A stretch of DNA of 64,000 nt from Pseudomonadota bacterium. GTDB lineage: Bacteria; Pseudomonadota; Gammaproteobacteria; Xanthomonadales; Rhodanobacteraceae. How positions within the stretch are numbered: position 1 is the first letter of the stretch; the number at the start of each line of letters is the position of its first letter. The stretch lies in the NCBI GenBank assembly GCA_021792975.1, contig JAJYTR010000001.1:1-64000 (forward strand), written 5' to 3'. The notes under the pieces were generated by a model. The model worked only from the letters and a program-made list of their open reading frames with translations. It ran no database searches and was not told the origin of the DNA. The position numbers were made by a program, and so were the translations under genes. Shown in pieces: positions 23,301 through 34,547 of the stretch.

Positions 23301-23813
23301 CTCGAGAGCGCCATTCGCAAGATCGACCGCGAGACGCGCCAGCTGTTTCGCGACACCTTCGATCGTGTCAATGCCGGTTTGCAGGAGCTGTTTCCGCGCC
23401 TGTTCGGCGGCGGCACCGCCTATCTGGAACTGACCGGCGAGGATCTGCTCGACGCCGGCGTCGCGGTCATGGCGCGGCCGCCGGGCAAGCGCATCAGCAA
23501 CATCTCGCAGCTCTCGGGCGGCGAGAAAGCGCTGATCGCAGTGGCGCTGGTGTTCGCCATCTTCCGGCTCAACCCGGCGCCGTTCTGCATCCTCGACGAG
23601 GTGGACGCGCCGCTGGACGAGGCCAATGTCGGCCGCTTCACCGAGCTGGTGCGCGAAATGAGCGCGCAGATCCAGTTCCTCTACGTCACCCACAACAAGA
23701 CCAGCATGGAGTCGGCCCAGCAGCTCTGCGGCGTCGCCATGCGCGAACCCGGTGTGTCACGACTGGTGCAGGTGGATCTGGAAGAAGCCGCTAAACTCGC
23801 CGGCGTGGCCTGA
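20316..23813 (+). CDS. smc: Chromosome segregation protein SMC
   Basis: N-terminal '[44 protein letters not shown]', long coiled coil, C-terminal '[40 protein letters not shown]'. Confidence 0.97.
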   Translation: [1165 protein letters not shown]

Positions 23814-23848
23814 ACCCTACGCGCGCCGCGCACGCGCCGGAGTCGACG

Positions 23849-24601
23849 ATGCACTGGGATCCCGCGATCGGACTACCGCTGCTGCTGCTGAGCCTGGTGG
23901 TTCTGGCGGCGGTTTATCTTCTCGGCCGTACGCGCGGCCCGTCCGTCGCGCGTTCCGACGGCGGACGCGGCGAGAGCCAGCGGATCGAGCCCAGCCTCGG
24001 GGCGGCAGCGGAACCGGCGGCAGGTACTGCGGACGGTCCGCCCACGGTACGTCGCGACGCCGCTGCGGATCCCCTGCCGGCGCCCGGGCACGATGTACGC
24101 ACTGCAGGAGCGGCCTCACGGCAGGATCCGCCGGGGCGGCGCCAGGAGGTGAACATCGAGCGCATCGTGACCCTGTTCGTGGCCGCCCGCGACGGGCAGA
24201 TGTTCCGTGGTGCGGATCTGGTGGTGGCCGCGGAGAAGGTGGGCCTGGAGTTCGGCGACATGGGCATCTTCCACCGCCTCGACGAGCGCAGTGCCAGCCG
24301 CGGCCCCGTGTTCAGCGTGGCCAATATGGTCAAGCCCGGCAGCTTCGATCTGGCGCGCATCGATGCGCTGAATACTCCGGGGCTCGGATTTTTCATGACC
24401 TTGCCGGGGCCGCTGCCGGCGCTGGACGCCTGGGACACCATGCTGCCCGCGGCGCAACGCATGGCCGAACTGCTCAACGGCGTGGTGCTCGATGCCGAGC
24501 GCAACCCGCTCAGCCGCCAGGGCAGCCAGCTGGTCCGCGACGACCTGCGTGGATGGGACCGCCGTCATGAGGGCGAACCGGTAACGCTGCGCGGCCGCTG
24601 A
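23849..24601 (+). CDS. zipA: Cell division protein ZipA
   Basis: N-terminal TM anchor, variable linker, C-terminal FtsZ-binding domain 'MGIFHRLDERSASRGPVFSVANMVKPGSFDL...PGLGFFMTLPGPLPALDAWDTMLPAAQRMAELLNGVVLDAERNPLS'. Confidence 0.92.
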   Translation: MHWDPAIGLPLLLLSLVVLAAVYLLGRTRGPSVARSDGGRGESQRIEPSLGAAAEPAAGTADGPPTVRRDAAADPLPAPGHDVRTAGAASRQDPPGRRQEVNIERIVTLFVAARDGQMFRGADLVVAAEKVGLEFGDMGIFHRLDERSASRGPVFSVANMVKPGSFDLARIDALNTPGLGFFMTLPGPLPALDAWDTMLPAAQRMAELLNGVVLDAERNPLSRQGSQLVRDDLRGWDRRHEGEPVTLRGR

Positions 24602-24622
24602 ACCCGGCGGGGCGGGACTCTC

Positions 24623-24880
24623 TCAGGCGCCCAGGCTGCGTACCAGTTCGATGTAGCGGCGCTGCGCCGTTTCGCGCGTGGTGCCTTTCAGTTTGGCCCA
24701 GGCTTCGTATTTGGCCGTGCCGACGAAATCGAAGAAACCCGGCTTGGGGCCGGCGACATCGCCTTCCGAACCCTGCTTGTACAGCGCATACAGTTTAAGC
24801 AGGGTGTCGTTGTCCGGGCGCACGGCCAGCTTTTTCACCGCCTCGGCGGCAGCGAGAAACGCCTGCTGGTGGTCGGACAT
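24623..24880 (-). CDS. Acyl-CoA-binding protein
   Basis: 'FLAAAEAVKKLAVRPDNDTLLKLYALYKQGSEGDVAGPKPGFFDFVGTAKYEAWAKLKGTTRETAQRRYIELV'. Confidence 0.95.
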   Translation of the reverse strand: MSDHQQAFLAAAEAVKKLAVRPDNDTLLKLYALYKQGSEGDVAGPKPGFFDFVGTAKYEAWAKLKGTTRETAQRRYIELVRSLGA

Positions 24881-25107
24881 GGGGTGTCCCCCACTCGTGG
24901 ACGCCGGCATTAAACACGTCGCACCGGAAGGGGTCAACGCCCGGCCCGGGCGGCCGGGCGCGGCGGCCGACGCTGCCGGTCACCCAGGGTGACCCATAGC
25001 GTCCACTGCGGCTTCGCGGCGTTGTGGCGGCGCGCCGCCGCGGCTGGCCCGAATCCTGCTTGGAGACCGGACGGAAGCCGGCGTGGGGCCGGCGTGAATC
25101 CGCAGCC

Positions 25108-25446
25108 ATGAGCGTACAAGCCTTCTACCGGCACGCCCGCCTGCATGTGGTCAGTGCGGTGCTGCTCAGCCGTGGCGCGGTCAGCGCCCAGAGCGAGATG
25201 GTGGACATCTCGGCCACCGGGTTGTGCGTACACAAGCCGGAAACCTGGCAGGGCCAGCCGGGCCAGTTGTGGGCGCTGGATCTGCTGCTGGAGGGCGACG
25301 CCCACGTCCATCTCGAGGCCACCTGCGTGCGCGAGACCGAACACAAGGTGTGCTTCGAGTTCACGCGCATTCCCGAAGACCGGCAGATCCCGCTGTGGAA
25401 CCTGCTGGGCGGCTATGCCGACCGTCTGGAGGCCTTCAACGCCTGA
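25108..25446 (+). CDS. PilZ-like domain protein
   Basis: 'MVDISATGLCVHKPETW...' PilZ-like beta-barrel pattern, short protein. Confidence 0.65.
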   Translation: MSVQAFYRHARLHVVSAVLLSRGAVSAQSEMVDISATGLCVHKPETWQGQPGQLWALDLLLEGDAHVHLEATCVRETEHKVCFEFTRIPEDRQIPLWNLLGGYADRLEAFNA

Positions 25447-27132
25447 TCAGGCCTTGCCGGCGATGCCGGTGCCGCGCAACTCGCGGCGCAGGATCTTGCC
25501 GACGTTGGTCTTGGGCAGGCTGTCGCGGAACTCGATCTGGTGCGGGCGCTTGTAGCCGGTGAGGTTTTCGCGTGCGTAGTCCATCACCTGCTCGACGGTC
25601 AGCGCGGGGTCCTTGCGCACCACGAACAGTTTCACGGCTTCGCCGGACTTCTCGTCGGGAATGCCGATGGCGGCCACCTCCAGCACGCCCGGACAGGCGG
25701 CCATCACATCCTCGACTTCGTTGGGATACACGTTGAAGCCCGACACCAGGATCATGTCCTTCTTGCGGTCGACGATATAGAAATATCCGCCGGCATCCAT
25801 GCGCGCGATATCGCCGGTGTGCAGCCATCCGGCGGCATCGATGACCTTGGCGGTCTCGTCCGGCCGGTTCCAGTATCCCTGCATCACCTGCGGGCCCTTG
25901 ACGCACAGCTCGCCCACCTCGCCCGGCGGCAGTAACCGGCCGGCATCATCCTGGATGCAGACGTCGGTGGAGGGGACCGGCAGCCCGATCGAACCGTTGT
26001 AGGCGGGCAGGTCCAGCGGATTGATGCACACCGCCGGGCTGGTTTCGGTCAGGCCGTAGGCCTCCACCAGCGTGCAGCCGGTGGTGCGTTTCCAGCGCTC
26101 GGCCACCGTTCGCTGCACCGCCATTCCGCCGCCGAGAGTCATGCGCAGCCGCGAGAAGTCCAGTTCGCTGAAGCCGGGTGTGTTGAGCAGCCCGTTGAAC
26201 AGGGTATTGACGCCGGTGATGGCGCTGAAACGCAGCCCGCGCAATTCCTTGACGAAGCCCGGCATGTCGCGCGGATTGGTGATCAGGTGGTTGTAGCCGC
26301 CGGTCTTGAAAAAGGTGAAGCAGTTGGCTGTCAGCGAGAAGATGTGATACAGCGGCAGGGCGGTGACGATCACCTCCTCGCCCTCGTGCAGCAGCGACTG
26401 GATCCAGGTGGAGGCCTGCAGCATGTTGGCCACCATGTTGCCGTGGCTGAGCATGGCGCCCTTGGCCACCCCGGTGGTGCCGCCGGTGTACTGCAGGAAG
26501 GCCAGATCATCGTGCCCCAGCGCCACCTGCGGACGCGGCTGGCCGGCCCCGCGCTGCAGCGCCTCGCGGAATCCGATGGCGCCGTTGATGCGCCAGGGCG
26601 GCACCATCCTGCGTACGCGCCGCACGACCAGATCGACGATCGCACCCTTCAGCGCGCCGAGCATCTCGCCCAGACTGGTTACCACCACGTGGCGCACACC
26701 AGTGCGGCCGATCACCTGCTGCAGCACGCCGGCGAAGTTCTCCAGCACCACGATGACCTGCGCGCCGGAGTCGTTGAGCTGGTGTTCCAGCTCGCGCGCG
26801 GTGTACAGCGGATTGGTGTTGACGACCACCAGCCCCGCGCGCAGCGCGCCGAACAGCGCGACCGGATACTGCAGCACGTTGGGCATCATCAGCGCGATGC
26901 GGTCGCCCTTGCGCAGACCCAGCGTGCCGGCGAGGTAGCCGGCGAAGCGGGCGCTCATGCGGTCGATCTCCGCGTAGCTCAGCTGCCGGCCGAAGTTGCC
27001 GAAGGCGGGATGGTCCGCGAAACGGGCGCAGGACTCGTCGATCACCGCCACGATCGAACCGTAGCGCGAGAGGTCGACTTCGGCGGCGACGCCGCGCGGA
27101 TAGTGGGCCAGCCACGGGCGGTCGACGGACAT
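25447..27132 (-). CDS. fadD: Long-chain-fatty-acid--CoA ligase
   Basis: AMP-binding motif 'YTGGTTGVAKGAMLSHGNM', 'LVEAYGLTETSPAVCINP', 'GWLHTGDIARMDAGGYFYIVDRKKDMIL'. Confidence 0.94.
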   Translation of the reverse strand: MSVDRPWLAHYPRGVAAEVDLSRYGSIVAVIDESCARFADHPAFGNFGRQLSYAEIDRMSARFAGYLAGTLGLRKGDRIALMMPNVLQYPVALFGALRAGLVVVNTNPLYTARELEHQLNDSGAQVIVVLENFAGVLQQVIGRTGVRHVVVTSLGEMLGALKGAIVDLVVRRVRRMVPPWRINGAIGFREALQRGAGQPRPQVALGHDDLAFLQYTGGTTGVAKGAMLSHGNMVANMLQASTWIQSLLHEGEEVIVTALPLYHIFSLTANCFTFFKTGGYNHLITNPRDMPGFVKELRGLRFSAITGVNTLFNGLLNTPGFSELDFSRLRMTLGGGMAVQRTVAERWKRTTGCTLVEAYGLTETSPAVCINPLDLPAYNGSIGLPVPSTDVCIQDDAGRLLPPGEVGELCVKGPQVMQGYWNRPDETAKVIDAAGWLHTGDIARMDAGGYFYIVDRKKDMILVSGFNVYPNEVEDVMAACPGVLEVAAIGIPDEKSGEAVKLFVVRKDPALTVEQVMDYARENLTGYKRPHQIEFRDSLPKTNVGKILRRELRGTGIAGKA

Positions 27133-27345
27133 GCGGCTCCTTCTCGGCACTCGGCGCGCGCCATCCGCACGCGAACGGTCGGGATTGCAGCACGCCGGCG
27201 AAGCGCTCGGCAAGGCGCATCGCGCCATGCGATTTCCTTACGACGGCGCATGACCAACGGCAGGGGCGTGGAACCCCGGGGTCCCGGGCCTCTCTAACCG
27301 GCTCGATGCCCGCACCGGGCACGCCGATCAACCGAGGAGACGCCC

Positions 27346-28905
27346 TTGAATCCGACGCGCAAGTTTCTGCCTGTGCTGCTGGCCGCCTGCCTGCTGCCCG
27401 CCGCCTGGACGGCCGATGCCGCGACGGCAGCGCCGGCCAAGGCCGCAGCCGTCGCCGCGCCCGTGCCGCAGCAGCGCGAGGTGGTCACCCGCGGCAGCGT
27501 GCGGATCGGCAACCAGGACATCCGCTACACCGCCACCGCCGGCACCATCCTGCTGCGCAACGACAAGAACGAACCCGTGGCCAGCATGTTCTACGTGGCC
27601 TACACCAAGGACGGCGGGGATCCGGCGCAGCGGCCGATCACCTTCCTCTACAACGGCGGGCCGGGATCGTCGTCGATCTGGCTGCATCTGGGCGGCCTCG
27701 GTCCGATGAAGGTGGCGCTCAACAACGCCGGCGCCACGCCACCCGCACCCTATGCCATCGTGCCCAACCACGACAGCCTGCTGGATGCCAGCGACCTGGT
27801 GTTCATCGACGCCGTGGGCACCGGCTACAGCCACGTGGTGGGCAAGGGCACCGACAAGATGTTCTGGGGCGTGGATCAGGACGTGAAATCCTTCGGCCAG
27901 TTCATCCAGCGCTACCTGACGCAGTTCAACCGCTGGAACTCGCCCAAGTTCCTGCTGGGCGAGAGCTACGGCACCACGCGCTCCGCGGCGCTGTCGGAAT
28001 ACCTGCAGGACCAGGGCATCAGCGTCAACGGCGTGATCCTGCAGTCCTCCATCCTCAATTACGGCCTGCTGATGCCGGGTTCGGACGCCAAATACGAGCT
28101 GTACCTGCCCACCTACACCGCGCTGGCCTGGTACCACCACAAGCTGCCGGGCAACCCCGGCAACGATCTGCCGGCGCTGCTGGCCAAGGCACAGGCCTTT
28201 GCGCTCGGCCCCTACGCACAGGCACTGGCGCAGGGCGACAACCTGCCGGCGGCGCAACGCGACGCCATCGCCGAGCAGTTGCACCAGTACACCGGGCTAC
28301 CGGTCGCGTACATCAAGCGTGCCAACCTGCGCGTCGAGGCCAGCAACTTCCGCAAGGAGCTGATGCTGCCCGAGCGCGAAAGCATCGGCCGCTACGACGG
28401 CCGCTACGCGGGGCTCGACATCAACGCCATCGGCTCCACGCCCGACTTCGATCCCTCCGACCAGTTCGTCTCGCCGGGCTTCACCACCGCCTTCAACTGG
28501 TACATCACCAACGTGCTGAAGTACCACTCGCAGCGCCCGTACCGGGTGATGAACGACAAGACCATCGGCGCCTGGGACTGGCACCACGCCGTGCCCGGCA
28601 TGGGCTGGAAGCTGCCGCTGCCCTACGTGGCCGGCGATCTCGGCGCCGCGCTGCGCAAAAACCCGTACCTGCGCGTGCTCTCGGCCAACGGCTATTTCGA
28701 TCTGGCCACGCCGTACTTCGCCACCGAGTACGACCTCGACCACATGATGCTGGAGCCGAAGCTGCGCAGCCACGTCGAGTTCGCCTTCTACGACTCGGGG
28801 CACATGATCTACCTCAACCCGAAAGCGCTCAATGCGTACCACGCCGATCTCGACCGTTTCTACCGCAGCACGCTGGCGGTCGACGCGGCCGGGGAGAAAC
28901 CGTAG
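27346..28905 (+). CDS. Serine carboxypeptidase (peptidase S10 family), exported
   Basis: TTG start with GAGGAG upstream; signal peptide; 'FLYNGGPGSSSIWLHLGGLGP', 'LLGESYGTTR', 'DSGHMIYLN'. Confidence 0.92.
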   Translation: MNPTRKFLPVLLAACLLPAAWTADAATAAPAKAAAVAAPVPQQREVVTRGSVRIGNQDIRYTATAGTILLRNDKNEPVASMFYVAYTKDGGDPAQRPITFLYNGGPGSSSIWLHLGGLGPMKVALNNAGATPPAPYAIVPNHDSLLDASDLVFIDAVGTGYSHVVGKGTDKMFWGVDQDVKSFGQFIQRYLTQFNRWNSPKFLLGESYGTTRSAALSEYLQDQGISVNGVILQSSILNYGLLMPGSDAKYELYLPTYTALAWYHHKLPGNPGNDLPALLAKAQAFALGPYAQALAQGDNLPAAQRDAIAEQLHQYTGLPVAYIKRANLRVEASNFRKELMLPERESIGRYDGRYAGLDINAIGSTPDFDPSDQFVSPGFTTAFNWYITNVLKYHSQRPYRVMNDKTIGAWDWHHAVPGMGWKLPLPYVAGDLGAALRKNPYLRVLSANGYFDLATPYFATEYDLDHMMLEPKLRSHVEFAFYDSGHMIYLNPKALNAYHADLDRFYRSTLAVDAAGEKP

Positions 28906-28917
28906 TCCGGTCGTTGG

Positions 28918-28940
28918 CCGCGCGGGCGGTACCCGCGCGG
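28918..28940 (+). terminator. Strong hairpin downstream of the S10 peptidase gene
   Basis: CCGCGCGGG-CGGTA-CCCGCGCGG perfect 9-bp inverted repeat; no U-tract. Confidence 0.35.
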
Positions 28941-28998
28941 TCAACCCGGAGGTCATGGAAGCGTTGCTCCGGGAGGGGGTCGACCTGGAGGGCAGTGC

Positions 28999-29880
28999 GT
29001 GAAGCGGATTTTTGTCGTCGGATGCCCGCGTTCGGGCACCACCGTGGTGCAGGCGCTCATCGCCCGCCACCCGGATGTCTACACTCTGCCGGAAACCGAT
29101 TTCTTCGAAGCGCTGCATGGCGGCACCCAGGCACGCTGGGACGATCCCTACGCGGGCCGCGGGCAGCGCTGGTACCACCGGCGCCTGGGCCTGGCGCAGT
29201 CGCGCGGCCGCCGCCGCCTGCGGGGACTGGAGACGCAATTGCACGTGCGCCGCCGGACGCCGGTTCCCTGGCGCACGGCCGGCTGCACGCGGCGCTTCAT
29301 CGGCACGCTCGATCACGTCGCCGGACGCGCGGGATTCCGTGCCTGGGTCGAAAAAACCCCGCAGCACCTGCTGTACCTGGACGAGATCGCCGCGGCGGTG
29401 CCCGATGCGCTGTTCGTGCACGTCATCCGTCATGGCCGCGACGTACTGGCCTCGATCATCGATGCGGACCTGCACCAGCCGGGCGCGGACTTCGCCGGCG
29501 GCGTGGTCACCTGGACGCGGCGCTGGAACCGGGCGCTAGCCATCTCGCTGTCGTTCCGCGACCATCCCCGGCATTTCCTGCTCTGTCTGGAGGATCTGAC
29601 GCGGGATTTCGAGAACACCTGGAACGCCCTGCGCGACTTTTTGGGGTTGGAGCCGTCGCAGCCGCTGCTGGTGCGACCGGGCAGCCGGGTCAGCAGCGTC
29701 GATCACGAGCCCTGGCGGCGCCGCGAAGCGACCGGCGTGATCGGTCGTCCCGAGCACAAGTTCGAGCGTCTGTTCGGAGCCGAGGTGCGCGCTTGGATCG
29801 AAGCGCATCTGACCGATTACGCGCAGGCGCAGCGCGCGATCGGCACGCCGTCACGACAGCTCGCGCTGTCGCGACGGTGA
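28999..29880 (+). CDS. Sulfotransferase family protein
   Basis: GTG start; PAPS 5'-phosphosulfate-binding-like 'VVGCPRSGTTVVQALIARHPDV'; 'VEKTPQHLLYLDEIAAAVPDALFVHVIRHGRDVLAS'. Confidence 0.9.
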   Translation: MKRIFVVGCPRSGTTVVQALIARHPDVYTLPETDFFEALHGGTQARWDDPYAGRGQRWYHRRLGLAQSRGRRRLRGLETQLHVRRRTPVPWRTAGCTRRFIGTLDHVAGRAGFRAWVEKTPQHLLYLDEIAAAVPDALFVHVIRHGRDVLASIIDADLHQPGADFAGGVVTWTRRWNRALAISLSFRDHPRHFLLCLEDLTRDFENTWNALRDFLGLEPSQPLLVRPGSRVSSVDHEPWRRREATGVIGRPEHKFERLFGAEVRAWIEAHLTDYAQAQRAIGTPSRQLALSRR

Positions 29881-29913
29881 CTGGACGCGCGCCGCGGGGC
29901 AGGGCACTCCCCG

Positions 29914-30031
29914 GCGCGCAGCGGCGAGGGCCGGCGGCTCAGCCGCCGGCGGGACTTCCGCCCCTTGGAGTGCTTAGGCGGCTTTCTTGGCGGCGAGCTG
30001 GCGCAGTACGTAGGGCAGGATGCCGCCGTGG
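29914..30031 (-). repeat. 118-bp direct repeat, copy 1 (extra copy of acnA 3' end plus downstream hairpin)
   Basis: Identical to 30073-30190 except T30007 vs C30166; offset 159 bp. Confidence 0.95.
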
Positions 30032-30050
30032 TGGCCGAGACGGTGCGTTT

Positions 30051-30076
30051 GCGCGATGCCTTGAAGGGCATCGCGC
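30051..30076 (-). repeat. Hairpin (REP-like) element, copy B
   Basis: Plus strand GCGCGATGCC-TTGAAG-GGCATCGCGC; minus strand reads GCGCGATGCC-CTTCAA-GGCATCGCGC, differing from copy A only at the loop-closing base pair. Confidence 0.7.
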
Positions 30077-30132
30077 GCAGCGGCGAGGGCCGGCGGCTCA
30101 GCCGCCGGCGGGACTTCCGCCCCTTGGAGTGC

Positions 30133-32814
<2,682 letters not shown>

Positions 32815-32945
32815 GTCGGGCTCCTTGCAGGCGGTAGGAATCGGTCGGGCGCGCCACGCACGACACGCGGCCGGAGCGCAGCGGCATCCCTGCAGACGCG
32901 ATAGCATGGCCGCTTCCCGTGTGGCGCACAATCACAAGCGATCAC

Positions 32946-33878
32946 ATGCAGCGTTCGATGATTTCGGCGGCGCTGGCTGCGGTTTCCCTGCGCGATCTGG
33001 CACTGGTGCAGGCGGTGGCCCGTGCCGGCAGCTTCAACAGCGCGGCGCGCGCCATGCACATCAGTCCCTCGGGCCTCTCGCACCAGGTGCACAAGGTCGA
33101 GCAGGCGCTGGGGGTGCCGCTGTTCGAGCGCGGCGCGCGGCGCGTGCTGCCCAGCAGCGCCGGACGCGACCTGCTGGCTCAGGTCGACGCGGTGCTGGCT
33201 GCGGCCGAGCATCTGCAGACACGGGCGCGCGCCGGCGCCGTCGCCTTCGGCGGCGAGCTGCGCCTGGGCGTGCCCGCCTCGCTGGGGCCCTATCTGCTGC
33301 CGCATCTGATCGTGCCCTTTCCGCGCGCCTTCCCGGGCGCGCATCTGGATCTGTCGGAAGGCAAACCGCGCGGCCTGCTGCGGCGTCTGCATGAAGCGGA
33401 ACTGGATGCGGTGCTGGCGCCGGTGACGGCCGCGCCGGCCGGGCTGACGCAGCAGCCGCTGTTTTTCGAACCATGGGACGCGATGATGCGCGCCGATCAC
33501 CCGCTGGCCGGCCGGCGTAGCATGACCGTGCGGCAACTGGATGCCGCGGGCGCCACCCTGATGGCCGAAGGCCCGGCCGCGGCGGCAGCGGGGGACGTGC
33601 AGGATCTCAGTCTGGAGAGCCTGGCCGCGCTGCTGCGCCTGCGCGGCGGGTGTGCGCTGGTGCCGGCGCTGGCACACGTGCGGCTCGCCTCGATGCCGGA
33701 CATCGTTCTGGCGCGCATCCGCGGCAACGGACCGGGGCGGGAGATCGCGCTGTACTGGCGCGAAGCGGCGCCCTGGCGCGACGATCTCGTGCGTTTCGCG
33801 ATGCTGCTGCGCGAAGTGGCGCGGCGCCTGCCGCGCCTGCGCCCGCGCGGCGGCGGGACGGCAGCCGCTCAGCCCTGA
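32946..33878 (+). CDS. LysR family transcriptional regulator (OxyR-like), divergent from acnA
   Basis: 'SLRDLALVQAVARAGSFNSAARAMHISPSGLSHQVHKVEQALGVPLFERGARRVLPSSAG' HTH. Confidence 0.92.
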   Translation: MQRSMISAALAAVSLRDLALVQAVARAGSFNSAARAMHISPSGLSHQVHKVEQALGVPLFERGARRVLPSSAGRDLLAQVDAVLAAAEHLQTRARAGAVAFGGELRLGVPASLGPYLLPHLIVPFPRAFPGAHLDLSEGKPRGLLRRLHEAELDAVLAPVTAAPAGLTQQPLFFEPWDAMMRADHPLAGRRSMTVRQLDAAGATLMAEGPAAAAAGDVQDLSLESLAALLRLRGGCALVPALAHVRLASMPDIVLARIRGNGPGREIALYWREAAPWRDDLVRFAMLLREVARRLPRLRPRGGGTAAAQP

Positions 33879-34507
33879 TCGAGCCGGTTGCGCGTCAGCA
33901 GGCCGCGCGCCAGCATCAGCGTCTGCCGGCGTTGCAGCAGCAGCCGCCATTGCGAACCGCCCAATTGCCGCCACAGCACGGCGGCGCGCACGGCGGCCAG
34001 CAGCGCGGCGCGGATGCGTTCGACGATGGCGGGCTGGTTGAGCATCTGCGGATTGCCGGTGACCAGCACCCGCGGGCGCAGACTGCTGAGCGTCTCGGCG
34101 TACAGAGCGGCCATTCTGGCCACCACGGTCGGGTGATCGGCGCTGCCGAAGTGTTCGGCCTGGCGCTGGGCATCGCGCAGTCCCTGCTGCAGGTGTTCCA
34201 CCCGCGGCGGGTCGCCCATCAGCCGGCGCTCCAGGCGCAGCACGGTCAGGGCCATGCGGTTGATCATGGCATCGGCCTGCCTGCCGCCCAGTTGCTGCAG
34301 CAGCGTCTGCATGCCCAGCCGCAGGCCGCCGCCGCCCTCGAACACGGACGCGGTGCTGGGCGCATCGATGCGCAGCACGCTGGCCAGGCTGGTGCTGAAT
34401 GCAGGGCCGTCGGCATTGCCTTGCGTGGCCAGCGTGCGCACTAGCGCCAGCGCCTGAAACAGCGCGGCCAGGGCCAGGGTACGTTCTTCGGAGCGGTCTG
34501 CGGTCAT
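33869..34507 (-). CDS. hflD: High-frequency lysogenization protein HflD homolog
   Basis: Start MTADRSEERTLALAALFQALALVRTLA; upstream of mnmA as in E. coli synteny hflD-mnmA-nudJ. Confidence 0.9.
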   Translation of the reverse strand: MTADRSEERTLALAALFQALALVRTLATQGNADGPAFSTSLASVLRIDAPSTASVFEGGGGLRLGMQTLLQQLGGRQADAMINRMALTVLRLERRLMGDPPRVEHLQQGLRDAQRQAEHFGSADHPTVVARMAALYAETLSSLRPRVLVTGNPQMLNQPAIVERIRAALLAAVRAAVLWRQLGGSQWRLLLQRRQTLMLARGLLTRNRLDQG

Positions 34508-34547
34508 CGTCGGAGAGGGATGGAAGAAGACGGCTGCGGATCCAGTC

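Noticed and set aside
25444-25449. TGATCA abutting convergent stop codons of the PilZ-like gene and fadD
   Set aside because: Unusual but explainable by tight packing; no further function supported
29817-30071. 84-aa minus-strand ORF over the acnA repeat
   Set aside because: Out of frame with acnA tail; produced by the duplicated non-coding sequence
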